Assembly (NCBI GenBank): GCA_947166385.1 | Contig: CAMVEB010000008.1 | Coordinates: 62,001-126,000 of the forward strand | Length of the DNA: 64,000 nt | Direction of reading: 5' to 3' | Source of the DNA: an uncultured Clostridia bacterium | GTDB lineage: Bacteria; Bacillota; Clostridia; Christensenellales; Aristaeellaceae | Shown here: one piece after another, positions 24,335 through 33,257 of the stretch | Layout: each line of letters begins with the position of its first letter | How positions within the stretch are numbered: the stretch's first letter is position 1 | Translations under genes and position numbers: made by a program | The notes under the pieces: model-generated | The model's input: the letters and a program-made list of their open reading frames with translations, nothing else | What the model was told of the DNA's origin: nothing | Databases searched by the model: none

Positions 24335-25816
24335 TTACTTATGATACAGCTTATGGCTCTGGTAGCTGGGATCGCAGGTCAGGTTCAGACCGAGACGGCG
24401 GAAAGTGTTATCGTCCACGGCGGGGAGAATCACGGTGGAATGCGCCTCGCAGTTTTTCAGCATCGGCAGCATGCTCAGGGCTTTCGCCGCGTTGGGATCG
24501 GAAGCGGCGGAAACGGACAGGGCGACCAGCACCTCGTCCGAGTGCAGGCGCGGGTTGTGGTTGCCCAGATATTTGCATTTCAGCTCCTGAACCGGTTCAA
24601 TGACCTCCGGCGGGATCAGGTGGATTTCCTTGGAGATATGGCCCAGACGCTTCAGCGAGTTCAGGATCACGGCGGCGGAGGGACCCAACAGATCCGTGGT
24701 TTTGCCGGTAATGATCTCGCCTTCCGGAAGCTCGATGGCCAGCGCGGGATTTTCGGTTTCCGCGGCGCGGGCGCGGGCGGCGGCGATCACGGGACGGATG
24801 CTGTCATCCAGATTCAGATGCTTCATGAGCAGGCGGATCTTTTCCGCTTCCTCGCGGGCGGCATGGCCCTGGAGGTAGGAGCAGCGGGCGGTGTAGAACC
24901 GGCGGAGAATCTCCTTCTCCGCGGCACGGCGGCAGACCTGGTCATCCGTGATGCACATGCCGGCCATGTTGACGCCCATATCCGTCGGGCTTTTATAAGG
25001 AGACTTTCCCCAGACATGCTCAAACAGCGCGTTGAGCACGGGGAAGATTTCGATGTCCCGGTTGTAGTTGACGGTGGTTTCCCCATAGGCATCCAGATGG
25101 TAGGGATCGATCATGTTGACATCGCTGAGATCCGCGGTGGCGGCTTCGTAGGCGACATTGACCGGATGCTTGAGGGGCAGGTTCCAGATCGGGAAGGTTT
25201 CGAATTTGGCGTATCCGGCCTTGATGCCGCGGCGGTTTTCCTGGTACAGCTGGCTGAGGCAGGTGGCCATCTTGCCGCTGCCCGGGCCGGGCGCGGTGAC
25301 CAGGACCAGCGGCCGGGTGGTTTCCACATAATCATTCCGGCCGAAACCGTCATCGCTGACAATATGATCAATATCCGTGGGGTACCCTTCGATGGGATAG
25401 TGGCGGTAGGTGCGGATATCCAGAGAATTCAGCCGCTGCTCAAAAGCGACGGCGGCGGGCTGGCCAGACCAGCGGGTGAGCACCACGGACCCGACATACA
25501 GGCCGATGCCGCGGAAAGCGTCAATCAGGCGGAGCGTATCCAGATCGTAGGTGATGCCCAGGTCGCCCCGGACCTTGCTCTTCTCAATATCATCGGCATT
25601 GATGACAATCAGGATTTCCTCCCGGTCCTTCAGCTTCAGGAGCATCTGCACCTTGCTGTCGGGCTGGAACCCGGGCAGGACGCGGCTGGCGTGGTAGTCA
25701 TCAAACAGCTTGCCGCCCAGCTCCAGGTAAAGCTTGCCGCCGAACTCGTCGATCCGCTGGATGATGCGCTCGGACTGCATCCGGGTGTACCTGTTATGAT
25801 CAAAACCGATTTTCAT
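24335..25816 (-). CDS. DUF1846 (UPF0371) family protein
   Basis: 493 aa from ATG 25816, 8 bp after GGAGG; an upstream in-frame GTG overlaps the ribosome binding site and is rejected. It carries the DUF1846 landmarks: KIGFDHNRYTRMQSERI at the start, YPTDIDHIVSDDGFGRNDYV, the loop LVLVTAPGPGSGKMATCLSQ, and NMAGMCITDDQVCRRAA. The G-P-G-S-G-K loop and HH-type segments suggest nucleotide handling, but the biochemical role of the family is not established. It is transcribed leftward, 116 bp upstream of the DUF3798 gene, with no clear terminator between; co-transcription is possible. Confidence 0.9.
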   Translation of the reverse strand: MKIGFDHNRYTRMQSERIIQRIDEFGGKLYLELGGKLFDDYHASRVLPGFQPDSKVQMLLKLKDREEILIVINADDIEKSKVRGDLGITYDLDTLRLIDAFRGIGLYVGSVVLTRWSGQPAAVAFEQRLNSLDIRTYRHYPIEGYPTDIDHIVSDDGFGRNDYVETTRPLVLVTAPGPGSGKMATCLSQLYQENRRGIKAGYAKFETFPIWNLPLKHPVNVAYEAATADLSDVNMIDPYHLDAYGETTVNYNRDIEIFPVLNALFEHVWGKSPYKSPTDMGVNMAGMCITDDQVCRRAAEKEILRRFYTARCSYLQGHAAREEAEKIRLLMKHLNLDDSIRPVIAAARARAAETENPALAIELPEGEIITGKTTDLLGPSAAVILNSLKRLGHISKEIHLIPPEVIEPVQELKCKYLGNHNPRLHSDEVLVALSVSAASDPNAAKALSMLPMLKNCEAHSTVILPAVDDNTFRRLGLNLTCDPSYQSHKLYHK

Positions 25817-25933
25817 CTCCGACACCTCCTGAAAGACAATGTCTCAAAAAAACAGCACTATTTTACGCTTGAAGCACCGGCGGGTCAATGCACAAACCGG
25901 CAGAATATGGAAGAAAGACGAAAAAAAACCGGC

Positions 25934-25962
25934 TTGCAATTCCGGACGAAAGACGTTATACT
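25934..25962 (+). promoter_or_regulatory. Promoter of the SRP RNA
   Basis: TTGCAA (25934-25939), a 17-bp spacer and TATACT (25957-25962) place transcription start at about 25970, exactly at the 5' arm of the SRP RNA terminal helix. Confidence 0.8.
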
Positions 25963-25970
25963 AGTTTCTG

Positions 25971-26100
25971 CCGTGTGCGCGATGATGATTGGGTCCTGTG
26001 CGATTTTTCGGTGTGAACCCTGTCAGGTCCTGACGGAAGCAGCAGTAAGCACTTGAACGATGTGCTGCGGGGCTGCCCGGTTTGAGCGTACACGGTTTTT
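25971..26100 (+). ncRNA. ffs: Signal recognition particle RNA (small bacterial type)
   Basis: The conserved SRP core is present: GTGTGAACCCTGTCAGGTCC followed by TGACGGAAGCAGCAGTAAGC, i.e. the GGAAGC-AGCA apical loop motif that binds Ffh. The ends pair perfectly: CCGTGTGCGC (25971-25980) with GCGTACACGG (26086-26095), one G-U pair included, followed by TTTTTCTTTT as terminator. Length ~125 nt. It is the RNA scaffold that targets ribosomes with signal sequences to the membrane. Confidence 0.92.
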
Positions 26101-26115
26101 CTTTTGTATCGCTCT

Positions 26116-26143
26116 TTGTCCGGCGGGGGAATTATGCTATACT
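26116..26143 (+). promoter_or_regulatory. Promoter of glyA
   Basis: TTGTCC (26116-26121), a 16-bp spacer and TATACT (26138-26143) lie 38 bp before the glyA start and after the SRP RNA terminator. Confidence 0.7.
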
Positions 26144-26180
26144 GTGCGCATCAACGTTTTGAGTAATGGGGGTAATCAAC

Positions 26181-27416
26181 ATGGAGCTGGAACTGATCCG
26201 TCATACCGATCCGCAGGTAGCGGAAGCGATTGAACTGGAACTCAACCGCCAGAGGACGCACATCGAACTGATTGCCAGCGAGAACTTTGTTTCTCCGGCG
26301 GTGATGGCGGCGATGGGCACCTGCCTGACGAACAAATACGCAGAGGGGTATCCGGGAAAGCGGTATTACGGCGGTTGCGAATATGTTGATATTGTGGAGG
26401 AAATCGCAAGAAAGCGCGCATGCGAGCTTTTCGGCGCAGATCACGCCAACGTGCAGCCCCACAGCGGCGCCCAGGCGAACACGGCGGTGTATTTTGCCAT
26501 GCTGAAGCCGGGAGACACCGTGATGGGCATGAGCCTGTCCAACGGCGGGCACCTGACCCACGGAAGCCCCGTGAACCTGAGCGGCTCCTATTTCAACTTT
26601 GTTCCCTACGGCGTATCTCCCGAAACGGAAGTCATTGACTACGACGAGGTGCGCCGTCTGGCGAAGGAGTGCAGGCCGAAACTGATTGTGGCCGGCGCTT
26701 CCGCCTATCCCAGAATCATTGATTTCAAAACGCTGCGGGACATCGCGGATGAAGTCGGCTCCATGCTGATGGTGGACATGGCGCATATCGCCGGCCTGGT
26801 TGCGGCGGGAGAGCATCCGAATCCCGTGCCCTACGCGGATTTTGTGACCACCACGACGCACAAGACCCTGCGCGGACCCCGGGGCGGTATGATTCTCTGC
26901 CGCGAGGAGTATGCCAAGGCGATCGACAAGGCGATCTTCCCCGGGACCCAGGGCGGACCCCTGGAGCATGTGATCGCCGCCAAGGCGGTGTCCTTCGGCG
27001 AAGCGCTGACGGAATCGTTCAAGGCGTATCAGCACCAGATCATCCTGAACGCAAAGGCGATGGAGCTTGCTTTCCGGGAGGAAGGCGTGCGCATGGTTTC
27101 CGGCGGGACGGACAACCACCTGCTCCTGCTGGACTTCACCGGCACGGAAATGACTGGCAAGATGATGGAGAACCTGCTGGAGGACGCCAACATCACCGTG
27201 AACAAAAATACCGTGCCCAACGAAACCCGCAGCCCCTTCGTGACCAGCGGGATCCGGGTCGGCACCCCCGCGGCGACGACCCGCGGACTGAAAGAAGCGG
27301 AGATGAAGAAGGTTGCCGGCTGGATTGCCCGCGTGCTGCGGGAAGGCGAGAACGCCGTGGCCGACGTCCGGGCCCAGGTGGAAGAACTGATGGCAGGCTA
27401 TCCGCTGTACACCTGA
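26181..27416 (+). CDS. glyA: Serine hydroxymethyltransferase
   Basis: 411 aa, the usual family length. It interconverts serine and glycine while moving a one-carbon unit to tetrahydrofolate, using PLP. Visible landmarks are the N-terminal [18 protein letters not shown], the substrate region [31 protein letters not shown], the PLP-Lys motif [14 protein letters not shown] and the C-terminal [13 protein letters not shown] start at ATG 26181, preceded by GGGGGT; the frame also opens at 26166 without a ribosome binding site. It has its own promoter and is closed by a strong bidirectional terminator, so it is monocistronic. Confidence 0.97.
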   Translation: MELELIRHTDPQVAEAIELELNRQRTHIELIASENFVSPAVMAAMGTCLTNKYAEGYPGKRYYGGCEYVDIVEEIARKRACELFGADHANVQPHSGAQANTAVYFAMLKPGDTVMGMSLSNGGHLTHGSPVNLSGSYFNFVPYGVSPETEVIDYDEVRRLAKECRPKLIVAGASAYPRIIDFKTLRDIADEVGSMLMVDMAHIAGLVAAGEHPNPVPYADFVTTTTHKTLRGPRGGMILCREEYAKAIDKAIFPGTQGGPLEHVIAAKAVSFGEALTESFKAYQHQIILNAKAMELAFREEGVRMVSGGTDNHLLLLDFTGTEMTGKMMENLLEDANITVNKNTVPNETRSPFVTSGIRVGTPAATTRGLKEAEMKKVAGWIARVLREGENAVADVRAQVEELMAGYPLYT

Positions 27417-27436
27417 AAAATCACACACAGTCAAAA

Positions 27437-27464
27437 TGCACCGGCCAGCGGCCGGTGCATTTTT
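27437..27464 (+). terminator. Bidirectional terminator between glyA and the tldE-like gene
   Basis: TGCACCGGCC (27437-27446), loop AGC and GGCCGGTGCA (27450-27459), flanked by AAAA upstream and TTTTT downstream, can stop transcripts from both sides. Confidence 0.92.
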
Positions 27465-27485
27465 GACTGAAAGAGCGCGAGAGGT

Positions 27486-28697
27486 TTAATTTACGTCCAT
27501 CATAACGGCCGCCAGCTGAACCTTTTTGAAGGGCCAGTCGTATACCGTGCCGATGTAGTCTTTGCCCAGCATATCGAAGAAGTTTCCGCCGATGCTCATT
27601 TCCGGCAGACGACCGACCAGCTTTCCATCCTCCAGCAGGAAGGCCAGCTGCACCGGCGTCGCGAAATGACCGTCGGGCGTCATGTCGCCGCCGGAGGCGA
27701 TTGTCAAGAGGATCGCTTTTCCAGGGACCAGTTCCTTCAGACTCTCCGCGGTCTTTGCCAGGAAGCAGCCGTGGAATCCAATGGATGGAACGCCGTCATA
27801 TGGCGCGCTTGCCGTTCCGGGATTCGGCAGCCCGTACTGGGACGAAGTCTTTTTCGTGGTTAACAGGCTTTTCAGCACGCCGTTTTCGACCAATACCGGC
27901 CGGCAATCCTTTGCCACGCAGCCTTCGGCATCGAAAAAGCAGGTTTCGAAGGAGGTGCCCGGATTCATGTCATCGCAGAATGTCAGTTTCTCGCTGAAGA
28001 CTTTTTCGCCCAGCTTGCCGCTCAGCAGCGACGCGCCGGCCGCGTACAGGTCACCAATAAAGTGCTGGAGCGTCGTCCCAAACAAGTCCTGAGGCATTGC
28101 CACAACAGGCCAGCGGCCCGGCTGGATCTCCGCCGGAGTATAAAACGCATCATACTGCTGTTTGAATTGAGCCAGGATCATCTCCGGGTCGAAATGCTCG
28201 CCCTGCCAGACAAATGCCATGTCGAACAGATTGCCGGAACCGCGATTCTGCGCGAGCAGTTCGATGGACAGATGCCTGCCGGAGCTCAGCAGGTGCCGGC
28301 CCAGACTGTTGCGGTACTCCGTTTTGCCATACTCCAGGCGGATCTTGTTGGAGAACGCCATCTTCGGGCACTGCGCGCCAAGACGCTCCAGGAAATCCTT
28401 CATCGCGGGAATCAGTTCCCGAACCGGGATGATCTCCCCGTCGTGCAGATCGATGATCTCAGCCGCACCTTCCAGACTACACGGATACGGAATACCAAAG
28501 GAAAGGGCATCCGTTGCCTGCGCGGTCAGAGTTTCTTCATCCGGTTCTCCCAGGCATCCGGCTACGCCGATGCACCCGTTCTCATATACGCGGACGGTGC
28601 CGGTCGTCTTTTCCAGCTCGCGGTAGCTGTCAATCTGCCCCGCGGTTACATTCAATGTAACGGAATGATGTGTCTCTTTCAAAAATTCTTTTTCCAT
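27486..28697 (-). CDS. TldE/PmbA-like modulator of TldD protease
   Basis: 403 aa from ATG 28697 (GAGG 9 bp upstream); an in-frame GTG at 28712 overlapping the upstream stop is the alternative. It has the PmbA/TldE fold but no HExxxH zinc motif: RVYENGCIGVAGCLG, RNSLGRHLLSSGRHLSIELL, KLGEKVFSEKLTFCDD, and PVQLAFLLEDGKLVGRLPEM in the C-terminal domain. TldD/TldE form a heterodimeric protease that degrades unfolded peptides and in some systems matures peptide antibiotics (family knowledge). It directly follows the tldD-like gene with about a dozen bases between preferred starts and stops, so the two are one operon. Confidence 0.88.
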   Translation of the reverse strand: MEKEFLKETHHSVTLNVTAGQIDSYRELEKTTGTVRVYENGCIGVAGCLGEPDEETLTAQATDALSFGIPYPCSLEGAAEIIDLHDGEIIPVRELIPAMKDFLERLGAQCPKMAFSNKIRLEYGKTEYRNSLGRHLLSSGRHLSIELLAQNRGSGNLFDMAFVWQGEHFDPEMILAQFKQQYDAFYTPAEIQPGRWPVVAMPQDLFGTTLQHFIGDLYAAGASLLSGKLGEKVFSEKLTFCDDMNPGTSFETCFFDAEGCVAKDCRPVLVENGVLKSLLTTKKTSSQYGLPNPGTASAPYDGVPSIGFHGCFLAKTAESLKELVPGKAILLTIASGGDMTPDGHFATPVQLAFLLEDGKLVGRLPEMSIGGNFFDMLGKDYIGTVYDWPFKKVQLAAVMMDVN

Positions 28698-28708
28698 TTT
28701 TTCTGCCC

Positions 28709-30046
28709 TCACTGTACGTTCATGGAGGAGACCCGCACGTACGGGCCGCCGAAACCGACCGGAAGATTCATCTGCTCCATCTTGCCGCAGCCGCCCGTCA
28801 CAAAGGACAAGAGCTCCACATCCTTCGTCAGGCCATCGATCAGGCCGAGGGTTTCAAATACGGAACCCGTGATCACGCTGATCTGTACCGGCCGGCCGAG
28901 CTTCCCGTTCACGATCTCGTAAGATACACTTGGCGCGATGGTGAAGGTGCTCATGCCGCTGCCGTGGTTGATGGTCTTGATGAAATAGCCTTTTTCAATC
29001 GGGGCGATGAGCTTATCGAAGTTCAGATCCCCGCCCTCGATATACGTGGTGGTCATGCGGACGATAGGCTCGAAGGTGCAATCGATGGCCCGCGCATTGC
29101 CCGTCAATCCTTCATCCAGCGCAGCGGCGGTCATAGCGCTGTGCAGCCGGCCTGCCAGTATGCCGTTTTTGATCAGGTAGTTCTTTTTCGCCTTCGTCCC
29201 CTCATCGTCATAGGGAACGAATCCAGAGCCGACGACATTTCCGCATTCGGCAATGGACAGGATTGGTGAACCCACCGTCTTTCCCAACTGCCATTCATTC
29301 TTCATGGATTCGTCAGAAAGCATGAAGTCCGATTCGGACTTATGGCCGAAGGATTCATGAGCAAACACGCCCGCAGCCTGGGGCGACAGCACCACGGGGT
29401 ACTTCCCGGCCTCCACCGGCACGGAATTGCGCAGGAACGCCGCCTGCTCCCGAACGGCTTCCCGGAGTTCCTCCCCGATGGAGGTCATCTCCTCAAAGCG
29501 TGTTCCGCCTTTCTGCCAGAAGCCCTGGAACTGCTTTTCCCCCTCAGCCATGCTGAAATTAAAGGAAATTCCGCAGGTCTGGTAATCATATTCGATGTCA
29601 GCGCCGAGGCTGGACATGAAATGAAAAATGCTGCTACGGTCAAGGTAAGTCCCCATCGGCAGGACCACGCATGAATCCTCTGTGAGGAGCGGCAGGAAGC
29701 CGAGCAGCAGTTTCTGCTTTTCGGCCAGCGGGATCTCACGCACCGAGCAGTCCGCGAAAGTGTACAGCTTGTCGCTGTTCTTTTCAAAGCGTTTGACCAC
29801 CGGATCCTCCAGGATCTCCGGATTCTCCTCTGCGGCAGCGTAAAGCCCGTCCAGCGTCTTCTGCAGGTTGCCGGTGTCAGTCGTAGATGCGTAATACCAC
29901 AGCTTTCCGTCGTATACGCGCAGGAAAGCCTGCTTCTCCCTGCGGTTCCGCATTTCCTCCAGCGCTCCCGCTTTATAGGAAATCACGGTCCGACACCGGT
30001 CCTCCACACGGATGTCGGCATAATAACCGTTTCTGAACTGGATCAT
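28709..30046 (-). CDS. TldD-like metalloprotease
   Basis: 445 aa from ATG 30046, which follows AAAGGAGTCGAATTC. The catalytic zinc motif H-E-x-x-x-H is in GVFAHESFGHKSESDFML. Other family segments are EVRYYADIRVE-like start (NGYYADIRVEDRCRTVISYK), GSGFVPYDDEGTKAKKNYLI, NARAIDCTFEPIVRMTTTYI and the C-terminal VTGGCGKMEQMNLPVGFGGP. It is the catalytic partner of the TldE-like protein encoded next. It probably acts in the cytoplasm: no signal peptide. A 44-bp gap separates it from the upstream EAL gene, transcribed in the same direction. Confidence 0.92.
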   Translation of the reverse strand: MIQFRNGYYADIRVEDRCRTVISYKAGALEEMRNRREKQAFLRVYDGKLWYYASTTDTGNLQKTLDGLYAAAEENPEILEDPVVKRFEKNSDKLYTFADCSVREIPLAEKQKLLLGFLPLLTEDSCVVLPMGTYLDRSSIFHFMSSLGADIEYDYQTCGISFNFSMAEGEKQFQGFWQKGGTRFEEMTSIGEELREAVREQAAFLRNSVPVEAGKYPVVLSPQAAGVFAHESFGHKSESDFMLSDESMKNEWQLGKTVGSPILSIAECGNVVGSGFVPYDDEGTKAKKNYLIKNGILAGRLHSAMTAAALDEGLTGNARAIDCTFEPIVRMTTTYIEGGDLNFDKLIAPIEKGYFIKTINHGSGMSTFTIAPSVSYEIVNGKLGRPVQISVITGSVFETLGLIDGLTKDVELLSFVTGGCGKMEQMNLPVGFGGPYVRVSSMNVQ

Positions 30047-30090
30047 GAATTCGACTCCTTTCATTGTATAGTATCATGGATCCATGTGTT

Positions 30091-32004
30091 TCAAAAGTTT
30101 TTCTGATCTGCCCCTGCAGATCGCAGGACCTTTGCAAAATCATCTATGGGCAACGGCTTTGAAAAAGCGTATCCCTGAAGATAATCACAGCCAATATCTT
30201 CCATTGCTTCCGCCATTTCCTGTGTTTCTATCCCCTCAGCTGTAATGCTGAAGCCAAGCTGTCTGAATGCCTGGACCAGGGACGGAAGGAGAGTATCCCT
30301 GGAACTGAAATAATCCCAGACGATTTTCATATCCAGTTTAATATTCGAAAACGCTATCTTTTTTACCTGATGGAGATTGGAGAAACCGGATCCGTAATCA
30401 TCCAGTGAAAGCTGAAAGCCAAACTGCAGGAGGCTTTCGATCTGCTTTTCCTGCTTGGTATAATTGATCATCGATTCTTCCGTGATCTCCAGATGGATCT
30501 GCTCGGCAAGCACGCCGTATTCCCGGAGAATCGAGGCAAACAGGCCCGGCAGATTGCTGTGCATGCACTGGATCGGGGACAGGTTCACATTAATCCACCG
30601 CAGCCCCATCCCATGGATGTCATAGGTCCGGATGAATGCACATACTTTCCGCATCACCTGCTCTCCCAGCAAGTTGATCGTTCCGTTTTTTTCTGCAATC
30701 GGGATAAAGAGACCAGGCGGAACTAATTCACCGCGGTCATTCCGGATTCGCGCCAAGGCTTCCGCAGCAACAATCTGATGGGTGTGGCTGTCAACAATTG
30801 GCTGAAAGAAAACCTCTACGGCATTGTTCTCAAGGGCTGTATCCAGGTATCGTTTGATCTCAATCTGACGGTCGATTGTTCTTAAAGTCTCTTCCGACAT
30901 CAATGTTTGTTCGATATCCGCACTGTCTCCGGCCTCATCCAAGGCGTATATTAGTGTATTCACAATCCTATCCGGAGAATCGGTCCGATCGGATAGTCTG
31001 ATCTCCACGCAAGTTGCGCTGAGATTCAAATCCACACTCTCTGCCTGCCAGGAATCCTGAAAGCGTTCCAGAATCTGACCGCGTATATGTTCCCAGTCTG
31101 CGTCTTCATGACCGGCGACACAGAAATTACCGCCCCGCAAATAGAACAACAGGAGATTCGGAAACTGTTTTCCCAACCAGGCAATCATCATTCCAAGGCC
31201 CTGATCCATCTGCACGCCGCCATACATGCTACGTTCATCATTGTAGTTCCGGATGGCGAAGCCAAGGACTCTGCTGTTTTTTCGATGCTGCGGATCGTCC
31301 AGCCAGTCGGTAAACGCCCTGGTATTAAACGCACGGCCCCGGTCAGTGATATACAAGTCGGGATTTTCAAACGCGAGGAAAATCACCAGGATTGCCAGCA
31401 GACAGAACACATTCATGACAAGATATTGCGGAAGCAATATCCGAACAACATTACCGGCAATCAGGATCACGTGATAAGCCATGGCGCTGATCAGCGCGCT
31501 TTTCCGTATCCGCTTTCGGAACCGAAGCAAAAGACATATTCCAAGAATCAGGAACACAAATGAGCTCAGGGACAGTATCACGTACAGTGGTCCCCGATGA
31601 TATCCCATCGCATCCACCGTATAGACCGCACCTGTCAGGGGACTGGAGAAAACGATGATTTCGCTGACCAGAAAAACGAAATATGAAAGGACTCTGAGCC
31701 ACGCAAATCCAACTCTGTCCTGCTTTACCAATACCACTGCGAACCGAAGGAACAGAAAACTCCGGAGTATATATGCCACAAAAAAGAGAAGGTTCAGAGC
31801 AGAGACCAGCCATAAGGGCAGAGATTGATACGCATTGTCCGCCCTGGTAGCCAGAATGTCAGTAAAGATCGTTGCGATATCCGATACAATCAAAAACAGG
31901 AAGGTTCCGTTCAGCCTGTTCGGAAGCCGCGGCCGGACAAAATAAAAGATCAGCACAACAGCCAGTACCAACAGGCTGGGTAATACAAAGTCCATATTCC
32001 ACAT
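30091..32004 (-). CDS. Membrane c-di-GMP phosphodiesterase (7TM-like, degenerate GGDEF, EAL)
   Basis: 637 aa from ATG 32004, preceded by AGAGGTG; a TTG at 32031 is the alternative. About seven transmembrane helices occupy residues 1-210. A degenerate GGDEF-type domain follows (LRGGNFCV in place of GGDEF), then an EAL domain from ~375. The EAL catalytic set is visible: AAEALARI, INVNLSPIQ, LEITEES, SLDDYGSGFSN, IKLDMK and AEGIETQE. It should hydrolyse c-di-GMP to pGpG, with the GGDEF relic possibly binding GTP as regulator (inference). It is transcribed leftward after the SGNH hydrolase gene and may be read on into tldD. Confidence 0.9.
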   Translation of the reverse strand: MWNMDFVLPSLLVLAVVLIFYFVRPRLPNRLNGTFLFLIVSDIATIFTDILATRADNAYQSLPLWLVSALNLLFFVAYILRSFLFLRFAVVLVKQDRVGFAWLRVLSYFVFLVSEIIVFSSPLTGAVYTVDAMGYHRGPLYVILSLSSFVFLILGICLLLRFRKRIRKSALISAMAYHVILIAGNVVRILLPQYLVMNVFCLLAILVIFLAFENPDLYITDRGRAFNTRAFTDWLDDPQHRKNSRVLGFAIRNYNDERSMYGGVQMDQGLGMMIAWLGKQFPNLLLFYLRGGNFCVAGHEDADWEHIRGQILERFQDSWQAESVDLNLSATCVEIRLSDRTDSPDRIVNTLIYALDEAGDSADIEQTLMSEETLRTIDRQIEIKRYLDTALENNAVEVFFQPIVDSHTHQIVAAEALARIRNDRGELVPPGLFIPIAEKNGTINLLGEQVMRKVCAFIRTYDIHGMGLRWINVNLSPIQCMHSNLPGLFASILREYGVLAEQIHLEITEESMINYTKQEKQIESLLQFGFQLSLDDYGSGFSNLHQVKKIAFSNIKLDMKIVWDYFSSRDTLLPSLVQAFRQLGFSITAEGIETQEMAEAMEDIGCDYLQGYAFSKPLPIDDFAKVLRSAGADQKNF

Positions 32005-32041
32005 CGCGTTCACCTCTGAATGGATCTTCAAACCAGCATAA

Positions 32042-33106
32042 TCATTCCGCCTGGCCGGCTTCCAGCCGGTTGATCATCTCCTGTACGCAGGCGGCATAAG
32101 CCTCGCAGCCCTTTGCGTTCGGATGCATGGAGTACATGCTCATCACAGCGGTCTCCTTCAGGTCCTGCTCCTGAGGTTTCGCGATGACCGGATTGATCCA
32201 GGGATCCTCCGCGTAAGCACCGTGGCCGTCAAAGGCTTCTTCCACAGAAACAAAGCAGATCCTGATTCCTTCTCCGCGGCATTCTTCGACAATATTCCGG
32301 AGTTCCTCATTGAAGAGCGTTGCCATCCGATTGATGATATCCGCGGTTTTATCCGAGAAAACAGCGGGCTGGCTTTTTCCGCAGTCCGGATCCAGAATCC
32401 TCGGATACCCGGCTACGATGATCCAGGCCTGGCTGCCTGCCCGGGCCGCGATATCCCGATAGGCCCGCTTGATCTTTCCGCGGACGCCGCTGAGCAGGTA
32501 GTAAGATTCCCAGAGGAGTTTCGTATGATCCTGGATCGCTTTGTACGGGATCAGATTCATGGAGCCGGAAAGGCCGAGACCGATGATTTTATCGAATCCG
32601 AGATCGTTGCCGCCGATGGTTACGGTGACATAATCCGCTTTCAGCCCCCTGGCGTCCAGCTCGTCAAAGATCTGCAGCTGCGGGTCAAGCTGCCGGGCTC
32701 CTTCCGCGAACTCCCGGTTGAACTTCTTCTCCTGCTGCGCAGTTTTCCCCTGACTGATCTCTTCCTCCGAAAGGAGATAAAGATGCTGTGATTTGGCGCC
32801 CGAGGCGGCGACAAAGAACCAGTTCTCCCCGCGATGATCCCTCATGGGCCCATCCACGGCGGGCAGGGTCAGCATGCCGGGCCAGCTTTGCCTGGAGCGG
32901 TGGGCCAGCCAGTCGGGATTCCGGGATTTCAGCGCAAAGACTTCCTCCTGGCCGTAGAAGGGCTCCACCCCTTCCCCTGAGGCATAGGAATCCCCCAGGG
33001 AAACGATGATTTTCCCTTCCGCTGCGGCGGCGGGAACGGCTCCCGGGCGGAGAAAGAAAAACGCCATCAGCGCTGACAGGATACGGGTCCGGCCCTTGAT
33101 GCTCAT
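32042..33106 (-). CDS. Secreted SGNH/GDSL hydrolase
   Basis: 354 aa from ATG 33106, preceded by GAAGGAG. Residues ~1-30 look like a signal peptide ending in AVPAAAA. The four SGNH blocks are present: block I VSLGDSYASGEG (Ser), block II-like ASGAKSQHLYLL (Gly), block III TIGGNDLGF (Asn) and block V MYSMHPNAKG (His, with Asp-like context). Such enzymes are esterases or lipases acting on acylated sugars, lipids or cell-wall acetyl groups. The substrate cannot be determined. It is divergent from the YdcF gene across a region with overlapping promoters. Confidence 0.88.
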   Translation of the reverse strand: MSIKGRTRILSALMAFFFLRPGAVPAAAAEGKIIVSLGDSYASGEGVEPFYGQEEVFALKSRNPDWLAHRSRQSWPGMLTLPAVDGPMRDHRGENWFFVAASGAKSQHLYLLSEEEISQGKTAQQEKKFNREFAEGARQLDPQLQIFDELDARGLKADYVTVTIGGNDLGFDKIIGLGLSGSMNLIPYKAIQDHTKLLWESYYLLSGVRGKIKRAYRDIAARAGSQAWIIVAGYPRILDPDCGKSQPAVFSDKTADIINRMATLFNEELRNIVEECRGEGIRICFVSVEEAFDGHGAYAEDPWINPVIAKPQEQDLKETAVMSMYSMHPNAKGCEAYAACVQEMINRLEAGQAE

Positions 33107-33156
33107 ACACAATCTCCTTCGCGTCAAAATCCGGGGTGCAGGGCAGCATTTTTTCA

Positions 33157-33185
33157 TGTATAATAAATACAGCCTGCATTATACA
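33157..33185. promoter_or_regulatory. Divergent promoter region with a symmetric operator-like palindrome
   Basis: TGTATAA (33157-33163) and TTATACA (33179-33185) are perfect inverted arms 15 bp apart. Each contains a TATAAT: plus-strand -10 at 33159-33164 and minus-strand -10 at 33178-33183. The -35 boxes are weak (minus: TGTTCA at 33201-33206). They would serve the SGNH gene leftward and the YdcF gene rightward, and the two polymerases would exclude each other. Confidence 0.5.
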
Positions 33186-33257
33186 TCATCCGGAGCGGAA
33201 TGAACAGGGATGATGCGGATAAAAATCCCGGACCAGACAGGAGTCGAAGAACGAAGC

